Shown: positions 9,162 to 17,535 of the stretch, piece by piece
Layout: each line of letters opens with the position of its first letter
Numbering within the stretch: the stretch's first letter is position 1
NCBI RefSeq assembly: GCF_001483135.1
Contig: NZ_LNAL01000008.1
Coordinates: 558,001-622,000 of the forward strand
Origin: Solirubrum puertoriconensis
GTDB taxonomy: Bacteria; Bacteroidota; Bacteroidia; Cytophagales; Hymenobacteraceae
Direction of reading: 5' to 3'
Length of the DNA stretch: 64,000 nucleotides
The notes under the pieces: generated by a model
What the model saw: the letters and a program-made list of their open reading frames with translations, nothing else
Database searches by the model: none
What the model was told of the DNA's origin: nothing
Translations under genes and position numbers: made by a program

Positions 9162-9623
9162 ATGACGCTGAAAGAACGCATCGACGCCGATATCAAGAAG
9201 GCCATGCTGGCCAAAGACAAAGTTCGCCTTACCGCGCTGCGCAGCATTAAGTCGCAGATCATGCTGGCCGAAACCGCCGAGGGTTTTCAAGGAAGCCTCA
9301 CGTCGGATGCCGAGCTGAAGCTGCTGAACAAAGCCGCCAAGCAGCGCCGCGAAGCCGCCGAGATGTACCAGAAGCAGTTTCGCTCCGACCTCGAAGAAGT
9401 AGAGCTGGCCGAGCTGGCCATCATCGAGGAGTACCTCCCCGCGCAGCTTTCCGATGCCGACCTCACCGAGCGCCTCGTTGAAATCATTTCGCGCGTAGGT
9501 GCCACGGGTCCTTCCGACCTAGGCAAAGTAATGGGCGTAGCCGCGCGTGAGCTGGCTGGCCAGGCCGATGGCCGCGCCATTTCGCAAGAGGTAAACCGCT
9601 TGCTGAACAATACCAATTTCTAA
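9162..9623 (+). CDS. GatB/YqeY domain-containing protein
   Basis: A 153-residue protein matching the stand-alone YqeY family, related to the tail domain of GatB, the subunit of the tRNA-dependent amidotransferase. Characteristic features are the N-terminal LKERIDADIKKAMLAKDKVRLTALR helix pair, the central RREAAEMYQKQFRSDLEEVE, the EEYLPAQLSDADL segment, and the late GKVMGVAARELAGQADGR motif. The family is thought to touch tRNA or aminoacylation, but no activity is established. It is the first gene of the plus-strand group; an imperfect -7-like sequence (taatcttg near 9129) lies upstream. Confidence 0.9.
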   Translation: MTLKERIDADIKKAMLAKDKVRLTALRSIKSQIMLAETAEGFQGSLTSDAELKLLNKAAKQRREAAEMYQKQFRSDLEEVELAELAIIEEYLPAQLSDADLTERLVEIISRVGATGPSDLGKVMGVAARELAGQADGRAISQEVNRLLNNTNF

Positions 9624-9717
9624 TTGATGAGTCAGGGCTTAGTTAGATACGATCTAGGGAGGTTCTCTTTTTTCGGCTTAGCTAAGCTCGGATTTATTAA
9701 TACCCAAAGCCTACCGA

Positions 9718-10236
9718 ATGTCTGGCTTCGATCTTCTGTTGCTTGTGCCCTTGGCCGTGGGTGCAGTTAAAGGCTTTCGGCGCGGTATTGTGCTGGAGGT
9801 AGCCTCGCTGGTGGCTTTTGTGCTCGGCGTGCTCGGTGGCCTGAAGCTGCTGGGCGCGGCCATTCCGCTGGTGCGGCACTACGTAGGCGAAGCGTTTGGC
9901 ATGCTGCCGCTCGTCTCGTTCCTGCTAGTATTTGCCATCATTGCCTGGGGAGTGCACATGGCCGGTGGTCTGCTGAAAAGCGTGGTACACCTTACGCCCC
10001 TAGGTGTGCTCGACAACCTGGTAGGCGGGGCAGCCGGTGCACTCAAGTGGATACTCGGGCTTAGCCTGCTGCTTTACGGCACCGGCTTGGCTGGCTTGCC
10101 CATTGCCCAACCTCTCACGCAGGATTCGGTGTTGCTGCCCGTAGTGGCCGAGGCTACCCCGCTGGCCCTGCAGGTAGTAGGCGTGGTGCTGCCGTTTGCC
10201 ACCGAGCTGCTCAGCACGTTGCGGAACGTGTTTTAG
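9718..10236 (+). CDS. cvpA: CvpA family membrane protein
   Basis: A 172-residue inner-membrane protein with four hydrophobic segments and the CvpA signature start DLLLLVPLAVGAVKGFRRGIV, then an internal GVLDNLVGGAAGALKW loop that matches the family's conserved G..D...G...G stretch. CvpA was first named for colicin V production and is linked to envelope homeostasis in other bacteria; its molecular role is not settled. Note that no colicin V gene is involved here, and the bacteriocin-like locus of this window lies 24 kb away. It is followed after 22 nt by the amidotransferase gene. Confidence 0.88.
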   Translation: MSGFDLLLLVPLAVGAVKGFRRGIVLEVASLVAFVLGVLGGLKLLGAAIPLVRHYVGEAFGMLPLVSFLLVFAIIAWGVHMAGGLLKSVVHLTPLGVLDNLVGGAAGALKWILGLSLLLYGTGLAGLPIAQPLTQDSVLLPVVAEATPLALQVVGVVLPFATELLSTLRNVF

Positions 10237-10258
10237 TACCTAGGGCGTTTGCTGTCCG

Positions 10259-10900
10259 ATGCGCCTGCTGCTGCTCGATAACTTCGACTCCTTTACCTAT
10301 AACCTGCTCGATTACTTCTGCCAACTAGGCACCGAGGTAATCGTGCGCCGCAACGATGTCCCCTTGCCCGAGCTGCTTGCGCTGCCTTTCGATGCAGTTG
10401 TGTTGTCGCCAGGTCCAGGCACGCCCCGCCATGCGGGCAGCACCATGGCGTTGCTCGAGCAGGTGTACCAGCGCGTGCCGGTATTAGGTGTCTGCTTAGG
10501 CCATCAGGCTCTGGGCGAGTTCTTCGGCGCCGAGTTGGTGCGCGCGTCGCGGCCTATGCACGGCAAGATTTCGGAGATGGATGCAACGGTAGGAGAGGAG
10601 CTATTTGCGGGCTTGCCCCAGCGCATTCCTATTACCCGCTACCACTCGTTGGTGCTCCGTAACTTGCCAGCCGAGTTGGTGCCGCTGGCCTACACCGCCG
10701 ATGCCGACCACGAACTGATGGCATTGCGCCACCGCGAGCTGCCGCTCTACGGGGTGCAGTTTCACCCGGAGGCATTGCTAACCATCCACGGACTGGCCAT
10801 TCTGCGTAATTGGGCGCGGATTGCGTATCATTGCACAGGTGTGGCCACGCGGTTGACCACGCCCAAGACGCTTATTGAGAACGATGGAATTGCAGATTAA
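10259..10900 (+). CDS. pabA: Anthranilate / aminodeoxychorismate synthase glutamine amidotransferase subunit
   Basis: A class-I glutamine amidotransferase that supplies ammonia to chorismate-using synthases for folate (PabA) or tryptophan (TrpG). The 213-residue protein starts LLLLDNFDSFTYNLLDYF, has the oxyanion segment SPGPGTPRHAG, the nucleophile Cys79 in GVCLGHQALGEFF, and the His-Glu pair in GVQFHPEA near residue 168. TrpG and PabA cannot be separated by these motifs. There are no trp genes nearby, which slightly favours PabA or a dual-function protein. The C-terminal tail after residue 185 is longer than in E. coli PabA. Its last 17 nt overlap the next gene, suggesting coupling. Confidence 0.88.
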   Translation: MRLLLLDNFDSFTYNLLDYFCQLGTEVIVRRNDVPLPELLALPFDAVVLSPGPGTPRHAGSTMALLEQVYQRVPVLGVCLGHQALGEFFGAELVRASRPMHGKISEMDATVGEELFAGLPQRIPITRYHSLVLRNLPAELVPLAYTADADHELMALRHRELPLYGVQFHPEALLTIHGLAILRNWARIAYHCTGVATRLTTPKTLIENDGIAD

Positions 10901-11666
10901 GCAGCACAGCGGATTCAAATATGTGGATGAGGGTAGCGGCGAGGTATTGCTGCTGCTGCACGGCTTGTTCGGGGCTCTTAGCAACTGGCAAGGCGTTATC
11001 GACGAGTTTGCACGCGATTATCGCGTTATCATACCCATGCTTCCCGTGTACGACATGCCCCTGACGCGGGCCGGCATTACGGGCTTGGTAGAGTTCGTAG
11101 AAGGCTTCGTGAAGACCATGGGCCTGAACGAGCCCGCTACCGTACTTGGCAACTCCCTAGGTGGGCACGTGGCGCTGGTGTATACCCTGCGCAACTCCGC
11201 GCGGGTGCAGCGCTTGGTGCTCACGGGTAGCAGCGGTTTGTTCGAAGACTCAATGGGCGGCTCTTTCCCGCGTCGTGGCGATTATGCCTACGTGCAGGAG
11301 CGCGTAGCCTACACGTTCTACGACCCCAAGGTGGCCACTAAAGAGTTGGTTGATGAGGTGTTTGACGTTACCAACTCCAATGCCAAGTGCTTGCGCATCA
11401 TTACCATTGCGCGGTCGGCGCAGCGGCACAATCTCACCAAGGACCTAGGACGTATTCAGGTGCCGGTGCTCCTCATTTGGGGCCTGAACGACACCATCAC
11501 GCCGCCCTTGGTAGCGCACGAGTTCCACCGGTTGCTGCCCAGCTCCGAGCTGCACTTCCTCGACCATTGCGGCCACGCCCCCATGATGGAGCGCCCGCAG
11601 GCGTTCAACCGCTTGCTGCATCAATTTTTGCAACAGCAGGTACCCCAGCCCACCATTAGCGCCTAG
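10884..11666 (+). CDS. Alpha/beta-fold hydrolase
   Basis: A 260-residue alpha/beta hydrolase. It shows LLLLHGLFGALSNWQG (oxyanion region), the nucleophile elbow GNSLGGHVAL with the catalytic Ser, LLIWGLNDTITPP (acid region), and a late DHCGHAPMMERP carrying the catalytic His. The substrate is unknown. The start at 10884 (MELQIKQHSGF) overlaps pabA by 17 nt in another frame. An upstream in-frame start at 10875 would add three residues. It resembles the hydrolase at 2190-2966 in fold, but the two are not close paralogues by eye. Confidence 0.85.
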   Translation: MELQIKQHSGFKYVDEGSGEVLLLLHGLFGALSNWQGVIDEFARDYRVIIPMLPVYDMPLTRAGITGLVEFVEGFVKTMGLNEPATVLGNSLGGHVALVYTLRNSARVQRLVLTGSSGLFEDSMGGSFPRRGDYAYVQERVAYTFYDPKVATKELVDEVFDVTNSNAKCLRIITIARSAQRHNLTKDLGRIQVPVLLIWGLNDTITPPLVAHEFHRLLPSSELHFLDHCGHAPMMERPQAFNRLLHQFLQQQVPQPTISA

Positions 11667-11822
11667 GTTGGCATTAGCTACGTAGCAAAATTGCTGCCCG
11701 ACTCGTAGTTTGGGGCTAGTCAGGTGTTGCCGTGCTGCTTCGTGTGCCGCACGTGCAACCTACTGCACCCGTTGTCGCTTATATAGCTGCGACTAGTTTT
11801 CCACCGCTTACCCCGGGCTACC

Positions 11823-12503
11823 ATGCACTCGATGCTCGCCGAAGACTTGCTGAACCAAATGATTCCGCCGCTGAAGGTTTCCGATTCGGCTGGCAAGGCA
11901 GCGCGTTGGCTGGAAGAATTCCACGTCGATCAGCTGCCGGTGGTGCAAAACCGCCAGTACCGGGGCATGATTACGGAGGCTGACTTAATCGACGTGGCTA
12001 CCAACCCCGAGCAGTTGCTTGGCAGCGTACCGTTTGGCTTCGCCGAAGTACACGTGCAGCGCGACCAGCACTTTTACTCCGTAATGGAAATGGCCATCCG
12101 GAACAAGGTACAGCTGGTGCCCGTGCTCGACGACCAGCGCGAGTACCTAGGGGTTGTAACCGTTGGCGACACCTTGGCGGCGTTTGGGCAAATTCCGGGC
12201 AACGCCGGCGAAAGCGGCATTTTGGTGCTGTCGATGGAAGAGCGCGACTATTCGCTGAGCCAAATCAGCCGCTACATTGAGGAGAACAACGCCAAGGTAC
12301 TTAGCTCGCACGTGGCCGAAGACGAATCGGACACGCGCCGTATTCGACTCACGCTCAAGCTGAATACCAGCAACATGGGGCGCATTGTAGCTACCTTGGA
12401 GCGCTTCGGGTACATCATTACGGCGCAGTTTAGCGGAGCCGGCGAAATCACCGAAGCCGACCAAGAGCGTCTCGATTCGCTGATGCGCTACCTGAGTTTG
12501 TAA
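11823..12503 (+). CDS. CBS-domain pair protein with C-terminal ACT-like domain
   Basis: A 226-residue soluble protein. Residues 1-60 and 75-130 form two CBS motifs (VDQLPVVQNRQYRGMITEADLI and VQLVPVLDDQREYLGVVTVGDTL), which usually bind adenine nucleotides as an energy or ligand sensor. The C-terminal 80 residues (ESGILVLSMEERDYSLSQISRYI ... RIRLTLKL) look like an ACT-type regulatory fold. This CBS-ACT arrangement is frequent in Bacteroidota, next to nadK and an Omp85-like gene, as here. Function is unknown. The stop is only 3 nt before the next gene, so it likely heads a three-gene operon ending with nadK. Confidence 0.82.
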   Translation: MHSMLAEDLLNQMIPPLKVSDSAGKAARWLEEFHVDQLPVVQNRQYRGMITEADLIDVATNPEQLLGSVPFGFAEVHVQRDQHFYSVMEMAIRNKVQLVPVLDDQREYLGVVTVGDTLAAFGQIPGNAGESGILVLSMEERDYSLSQISRYIEENNAKVLSSHVAEDESDTRRIRLTLKLNTSNMGRIVATLERFGYIITAQFSGAGEITEADQERLDSLMRYLSL

Positions 12504-12506
12504 TCG

Positions 12507-13988
12507 GTGCGAATTGCAGTAGTTGCCGCTTTCCTGTGGATTGCGCTTTGGAGTACAGTCTCTGCTATCGGCGCAGAAAGGGTTCCCGTGTCCGTCACGG
12601 CCATGGCTTCGCCCGATTCGGTGCGTCGCTTTGCGGTAGATAGTTTGTTGGCTGCGCAGTGCCCTGGCTACTCCTTCGTTCGTGTGGGCCAGGTACTGTT
12701 CATCGGCAACGAGGTAACAAAAGAGCACATTCTGCGCGCGGAACTGGATTTTCGCGAAGGCGACACCATACAAGTAGCCGAGTTGGCCGCCCGCCTCGAG
12801 CGTAACCGAGCGCGGCTCTACAACCTGCAATTGTTCAACCAAGTGGCAGCCCAGGCAACCTGCCGCAACGGCGAGTTGATTGTGCTGTTCGGCTTGCAGG
12901 AGCGTTGGTACACCTTCCCCGTACCTATCTTCTCCTTCGCCGACCGAAATATTCGCTCCTGGCTCGATCGGCCCGACCGCTGGCGTCGTTTCGATTACGG
13001 CCTGCACCTTACACGCTACAACTTCAGGGGCCGCAACGAGCAACTGCTGGGTAACTTGCAGTTTGGCTTCAACCGCAAGTACGAGCTGTTTTACATTACG
13101 CCTTCCTTGGGTCGGTTTAGGCGCATGGGCATCTCCGTAGGCGCATCGCTGTTGCAGAGCCGCGCCCTCGATTACGACACGCGCAACGACCAATTACTGG
13201 CGCTGCGCACCGATAACACCTTTCCGGTACAGCGCTGGTACGTAACCGGAGGCCTGCGCTGGCGCCGTACCGTGCAACGCCTTACCACGCTCGAAGGCTA
13301 CTACTATCACGAGCGAATATCCGACTCGGTACAACAGCGCAACCCAAACTACTTCCTGGGTACTCGGCAGCGCGCCTTTGTTGATGTAGTGCTGGCCCGC
13401 ACACTCAACCAGCGCAATTCGTTTGCCTATCCGCTCAGCGGTTCTTTTCTGCAGGTCAGCCTTACGCAACGCTTTTTTGTTACCTCGGCTAGCCCACCCA
13501 TTACCACGGTGGCCGGCCGGTATGCCCGCTATTTCGACCTAGGTAAAGGCTTTTACTACAGTGCCAGCGGCGAGGTGCGCCTCCGAATGGCGCAACGCTT
13601 GGCGTATGCCGATAGCCGCGCCCTAGGTTACCGGCAGGCATTGGTGCGCGGCTACGATGCCTTCGTGGTTGATGGGCGGCACTTTGGCGTAGTGCGGCAA
13701 GGTTTCTCGTACCGCGTTTTTGATGCGGGCCGGCTCAACCTGCCCATGCTCAGCGACCCGCGGCTTAATCGAGTGCCGCTCGTGCTCTATTTAAATACAT
13801 TTGCCGATGCCGGGTACGTAGCCGAGCGCTCAGTACCGGTTACCAACCGCCTGCCCAATCAGTTGCTCGCCAGCTTAGGGCTGGGTTTGCACCTGGTTAC
13901 CTACTACGATCGGGTTTTCACGTTGGAGTATGCCCGAACACTCGAAGGTTTTGGCGGCTTCTTTTTTCGTACCGAATTTCCCATTTAA
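12507..13988 (+). CDS. POTRA-domain outer-membrane beta-barrel (small Omp85-like protein)
   Basis: A 493-residue predicted outer-membrane protein. Residues 1-23 are a signal peptide. Residues about 55-130 contain a single POTRA-like unit (QVLFIGNEVTKEHILRAEL ... ARLERNRARLYNLQLFNQV), and the rest is a barrel with alternating aromatic strands ending in RTEFPI. The layout (one POTRA plus barrel) is smaller than BamA and typical of Bacteroidota surface-antigen-D15-like proteins; the substrate is unknown. The GTG at 12507 gives a good signal peptide and follows the CBS gene by 3 nt. A link to envelope or lipid transport is inferred. Confidence 0.8.
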   Translation: MRIAVVAAFLWIALWSTVSAIGAERVPVSVTAMASPDSVRRFAVDSLLAAQCPGYSFVRVGQVLFIGNEVTKEHILRAELDFREGDTIQVAELAARLERNRARLYNLQLFNQVAAQATCRNGELIVLFGLQERWYTFPVPIFSFADRNIRSWLDRPDRWRRFDYGLHLTRYNFRGRNEQLLGNLQFGFNRKYELFYITPSLGRFRRMGISVGASLLQSRALDYDTRNDQLLALRTDNTFPVQRWYVTGGLRWRRTVQRLTTLEGYYYHERISDSVQQRNPNYFLGTRQRAFVDVVLARTLNQRNSFAYPLSGSFLQVSLTQRFFVTSASPPITTVAGRYARYFDLGKGFYYSASGEVRLRMAQRLAYADSRALGYRQALVRGYDAFVVDGRHFGVVRQGFSYRVFDAGRLNLPMLSDPRLNRVPLVLYLNTFADAGYVAERSVPVTNRLPNQLLASLGLGLHLVTYYDRVFTLEYARTLEGFGGFFFRTEFPI

Positions 13989-14015
13989 GCAGCTCTTCAA
14001 TCCAGGGCTTCACTT

Positions 14016-14906
14016 ATGCGCATAGCCATTCAGGGAAAACCGTTCGAGGCCGATATGGCACCGCACCTGCAACAGCTCTTCGACGACCTAGCGGCTCGTA
14101 ATGCTGGTATAGCTGTTGCCGAATCTTTTCGCGAGTACCTGCAGCACCTGCGCCTACCCGAAGTTATTACCACCTTTAAGCGGGGTGATTCGCTAAAGGG
14201 CACCGATTTCGTCCTCAGCATCGGCGGCGACGGTACCCTACTCGACACCGTTACCTACGTTGGTAAACACGAAATTCCTATCCTCGGTATCAACACCGGG
14301 CGGCTTGGTTTTTTATCAACGGTACCACCCGATCGTATTCCGCAGGCCATTGATGCCTTGTTCCGGGGGCACTTCACGCTCGATCGTCGGAGCCTGATTC
14401 ACGCCGATACCGACCCCGACGTGTTCGGTGGACTCGATTTCGGCTTGAATGAGTTTTCCATTCTCAAGCGCGATTCGTCGTCGATGATTGTTGTGCACAC
14501 TTACATCGATGGCGAGTATCTTAATTCGTATTGGGCCGATGGGCTAGTGGTTTCAACCCCAACGGGTTCGACGGGCTACTCGCTGAGTTGTGGCGGACCG
14601 GTTATGCTGCCCCAAACCAACAATTTCATCATTGCTCCCGTATGCCCCCACAACTTGAACGTAAGACCGCTCATTGTGCCCGATCATAGTGTTATCTCGT
14701 TCGAAATCGAGGGCCGAAGCAACAACTTCCTGTTGTCGCTCGATTCTCGCTCCGTAACGGTAGATGCTGGGGTGCAAATAGCCGTCCGACGCGAAAAATT
14801 CGACGCAACATTGGTGAAGCTTAATCATGTCAACTTCCTCAGTACATTGCGCAGCAAGCTTAATTGGGGACTCGACCGGCGGAACCCAGCTGGACTTACC
14901 CTGTAA
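14016..14906 (+). CDS. nadK: NAD kinase
   Basis: NadK phosphorylates NAD to NADP. The 296-residue protein has the diagnostic SIGGDGTLLDTV (GGDG) motif near residue 70, GINTGRLGFLST just after, the NEFSILKRD motif with Asn and Glu that contact NAD, and the glycine-rich TPTGSTGYSLSCGGPV. Motif order and length match bacterial NAD kinases. It closes a run of three same-strand genes (CBS protein, Omp85-like barrel, nadK) with short gaps. Confidence 0.96.
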   Translation: MRIAIQGKPFEADMAPHLQQLFDDLAARNAGIAVAESFREYLQHLRLPEVITTFKRGDSLKGTDFVLSIGGDGTLLDTVTYVGKHEIPILGINTGRLGFLSTVPPDRIPQAIDALFRGHFTLDRRSLIHADTDPDVFGGLDFGLNEFSILKRDSSSMIVVHTYIDGEYLNSYWADGLVVSTPTGSTGYSLSCGGPVMLPQTNNFIIAPVCPHNLNVRPLIVPDHSVISFEIEGRSNNFLLSLDSRSVTVDAGVQIAVRREKFDATLVKLNHVNFLSTLRSKLNWGLDRRNPAGLTL

Positions 14907-14928
14907 AGCATCGGATTTTTTCTATGGA

Positions 14929-14962
14929 TTGTTTTTAAAACCCAGAGTGCCTAGTACTTTTG
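14929..14962 (+). promoter_or_regulatory. Bacteroidota-type promoter upstream of DUF6089-like gene
   Basis: TTG at 14929-14931 and TACTTTTG at 14955-14962 are 23 nt apart and match the -33/-7 pattern. The -7 box covers an upstream in-frame start at 14960, which supports 15038 as the real start. Confidence 0.6.
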
Positions 14963-15037
14963 CTGTTGACTGCAACCGTGCCCGCACGGATACCCCGCTC
15001 TCATAAACTCGATATTCTTAACCTCGCTCCACGTAGT

Positions 15038-15928
15038 ATGAAGAAACTCTTGACTCTCACCTTGACGCTGGTACTGGCGCTGGTGCTGGTAGCCAACCAG
15101 GCGAGTGCCCAGCAGTTCAGTAAGCGGAAGCAGTATAACTCGGTGGGCGTGAGCCTGAACGCGATGAACTATTTCGGTGACATCGTGCCCAAGCCCAGCA
15201 TTACCAGCTTGCGTTTTGCTGCTACCCGCCCCAACCTCGGCCTGAGCTTTACCCGTCGTTTCGCTCCGCGTATTTCGGCTCGTGGTACCTTGGCCTACGG
15301 CCGTATCACTGGTGACGACGCCAAAGCCGCCGACGATACCGATCCGGATGCTAAATACCGCTTCAACCGCAACATGAACTTCCGCAATGATATTGTGGAG
15401 CTGTCGGGTGTAGGTATTTTCGACCTAATTGAGAACCGCAACAACTACCTCAAGCGCCCTGACTTCGTACCCTACGTATTTGCAGGTGTATCGCTGTTCC
15501 ACCACAACCCCAAGGCTCAAGATGCCAACGGCAACTTTGTAGCCCTTCAGCCCCTAGGCACCGAAGGCCAACGCGCAAATGGCGAAGGCACCTACGGCCT
15601 GTGGCAGGTATCTATCCCGTTTGGTGGCGGTGTGCGTTACAAGCTGAACAAGAGTTTTGACCTTGGCTTCGAAATCGGCTGGCGCAAAACCTTCACCGAC
15701 TACCTCGATGACGTAAGCGGCAACTTTGCTCCCGACGAGCAACTGCTAACCGACCAGGCCCGTTATTTTGGCCGTGGCATCACTCGTAGCCAATCGGGCG
15801 AGTTTGCGAGCTTCACGACTCCTGGCCAGATGCGTGGCAAGAGCAATGAAGATGACTGGTACATCGTTACTGGTTTTTCGCTAAACTACATCCTCGCTCC
15901 TCGCGTTAAGAGCCCCAAATTCCGTTAA
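15038..15928 (+). CDS. DUF6089-like outer-membrane beta-barrel protein 1
   Basis: A 296-residue predicted outer-membrane protein with a clear signal peptide (MKKLLTLTLTLVLALVLVANQASAQ cut near residue 25). The mature part begins KQYNSVGVSLNAMNYFGDI, followed by strands with alternating hydrophobic residues and short turns, and ends with WYIVTGFSLNYILAP. The SVGVSLNAMNYFGD opening and the FTDYLDDVS segment match the DUF6089 family of Bacteroidota. Its neighbour at 15967 is a paralogue in the same order. Function is unknown; placement just upstream of uppS, bamA and skp suggests an envelope role. Confidence 0.8.
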   Translation: MKKLLTLTLTLVLALVLVANQASAQQFSKRKQYNSVGVSLNAMNYFGDIVPKPSITSLRFAATRPNLGLSFTRRFAPRISARGTLAYGRITGDDAKAADDTDPDAKYRFNRNMNFRNDIVELSGVGIFDLIENRNNYLKRPDFVPYVFAGVSLFHHNPKAQDANGNFVALQPLGTEGQRANGEGTYGLWQVSIPFGGGVRYKLNKSFDLGFEIGWRKTFTDYLDDVSGNFAPDEQLLTDQARYFGRGITRSQSGEFASFTTPGQMRGKSNEDDWYIVTGFSLNYILAPRVKSPKFR

Positions 15929-15966
15929 TCAGTCGTTGGCTGCTCTGCCAACGCAGCCTTCACCTG

Positions 15967-16710
15967 ATGACAAAGCAAATCCTCTTCAAAACGCTCCTTG
16001 TTTGCTCCGTGCAAGCAGGGAGTGTTTTTTTTGTTCATGACGCAGCAGCGCAAAACACCAGCGAGATAGGCCTTGGCCTAGGTGCGCTCAATTACAAAGG
16101 AGAACTGGCACCCGAGTACCGTTTCCTGAATAACAGGCCCGCTGTTTCGGCCTTTTATCGGAAAGATGTATCGGCTCCGGTAACGCTACGCGGCACCGTG
16201 ACCTATGGCTTAATACGCGCCAACGATGCCGATTTAACCGGCGAAAGTGGTAACCCCCTGCCGCTGCCTACTTACCGGCAAGCAAACCTGAAAGGCTCGC
16301 TGCTTGATGTAGCAGCTACACTCGAGTACAACTTTTTCGACTTCCACAACCGCCGCGACAAGGTGCATTTCACACCTTACGTGTACACTGGTATTGCTGG
16401 CTTCCTTGGGTTCACTCGCTTATCTGGGCCGTTGCCGGGCTTCAGCGAGAATAGCAACACCCTAGGGTTAGCTATTCCAGCAGGGGTGGGCGTCAAGTTG
16501 GCTTTATCCCGGCGTTGGAACCTCGGTCTTGAAACGGGTGCCCGGCGGGCCCTCACCGATTTGCTCGATCATGTGAAAGACCAAAGCCCTACGGTAGCTA
16601 ACCGATTTGATAAGGATTGGTATTACTATTCAGGGGTAAGCGTGTCGTTCACATTCTACAAAATCAACTGTCCCGATTCGTATAAGGACAATCCGGCGTT
16701 GCTTCGCTAA
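15967..16710 (+). CDS. DUF6089-like outer-membrane beta-barrel protein 2
   Basis: A 247-residue paralogue of the preceding gene: signal peptide (residues 1-27), then EIGLGLGALNYKGEL, a central FTPYVYTGIAGF strand, RALTDLLDHV matching FTDYLDDVS of protein 1, and a C-terminal DWYYYSGVSVSFTFYKI. Many strand positions line up with the first copy, so tandem duplication is likely. Predicted outer-membrane barrel, no enzymatic motif seen, function unknown. It follows protein 1 after 38 nt and precedes uppS. Confidence 0.8.
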   Translation: MTKQILFKTLLVCSVQAGSVFFVHDAAAQNTSEIGLGLGALNYKGELAPEYRFLNNRPAVSAFYRKDVSAPVTLRGTVTYGLIRANDADLTGESGNPLPLPTYRQANLKGSLLDVAATLEYNFFDFHNRRDKVHFTPYVYTGIAGFLGFTRLSGPLPGFSENSNTLGLAIPAGVGVKLALSRRWNLGLETGARRALTDLLDHVKDQSPTVANRFDKDWYYYSGVSVSFTFYKINCPDSYKDNPALLR

Positions 16711-16777
16711 CCCACTCAAATCCGGGCGTGTGCAACCATTTGCGTAACTTGCGGCCTCTTTTACGCAAACACTACGC

Positions 16778-17524
16778 ATGTCGGTCCCATCAGCCATAGA
16801 CCCCACTCGCATCCCCGCACACGTTGCCGTTATCATGGACGGCAACGGCCGTTGGGCCAAGAAGCGCGGAGGACTACGCATCTTCGGGCACCAAAGTGCC
16901 ATTACCGCTGTTCGCGAAACAGTGGAGGCTGCTGCCGAGCTTGGTGTATCGTTTCTGACGCTCTATGCTTTCTCAACAGAAAACTGGGGGCGTCCGAAGC
17001 ACGAGGTAATGGCGCTGATGCAACTGCTGGTGCACACCATCCGGCAGGAAACACCAACGTTGCTGAAAAACAACATCAAGTTGCATGCAATAGGTGATAC
17101 GTCGCAGTTGCCAGCAGCATGTCAGCGCGAGTTGGCGGAGGCAATTGAGATGACCGCAGCTGGTTCGCGTACGACGCTGGTGTTAGCGCTTAGCTACAGC
17201 GGGCGTTGGGATCTGGCCCAGGCTGCCCGTAAGCTCGCCGTTGATGTGGCAGCCGGGAACGTTGTACCCGAAGCCGTGACGGAGGACCTGTTGGCAGGTT
17301 ATCTTTCTACGGCTGGTATGCCCGATCCGGGGCTGCTGATCCGTACTAGTGGCGAGCAACGCATTAGCAATTTTCTGCTGTGGCAGCTGGCCTACACCGA
17401 GCTGTATATTACCGAACTGCTGTGGCCGGATTTCCGCCGCGAGCATTTCTACGAAGCTGTTCTGGCCTACCAAAGCCGCGAACGGCGCTTCGGCAAAACC
17501 AGTGAGCAACTGACCGTTTCGTAA
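16778..17524 (+). CDS. uppS: Isoprenyl transferase (undecaprenyl diphosphate synthase)
   Basis: UppS makes C55-undecaprenyl diphosphate, the lipid carrier for peptidoglycan and other envelope glycans, from isopentenyl and farnesyl diphosphate. The 248-residue protein has HVAVIMDGNGRWAKKRG near residues 17-33 (catalytic Asp of DGNGRWA), the YAFSTENWGRP motif, and the C-terminal RTSGEQRISNFLLWQLAYTEL with ELLWPDF, all diagnostic of cis-prenyltransferases. It sits 11 nt before bamA, the usual arrangement in this phylum. Confidence 0.96.
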   Translation: MSVPSAIDPTRIPAHVAVIMDGNGRWAKKRGGLRIFGHQSAITAVRETVEAAAELGVSFLTLYAFSTENWGRPKHEVMALMQLLVHTIRQETPTLLKNNIKLHAIGDTSQLPAACQRELAEAIEMTAAGSRTTLVLALSYSGRWDLAQAARKLAVDVAAGNVVPEAVTEDLLAGYLSTAGMPDPGLLIRTSGEQRISNFLLWQLAYTELYITELLWPDFRREHFYEAVLAYQSRERRFGKTSEQLTVS

Positions 17525-17535
17525 GTTTTCCTTCG

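Noticed and set aside
8375-9250. Plus-strand ORF opposite pdxJ
   Set aside because: Covers pdxJ, its promoter and the start of the yqeY-like gene; a GC-rich shadow frame.
9718-10236. CvpA as part of a colicin V operon
   Set aside because: It lies far from the bacteriocin-like region and is a general membrane protein despite its name.
12147-13193. 348-codon minus-strand ORF opposite the CBS and Omp85-like genes
   Set aside because: Runs across two well-supported plus genes; no recognisable domain.
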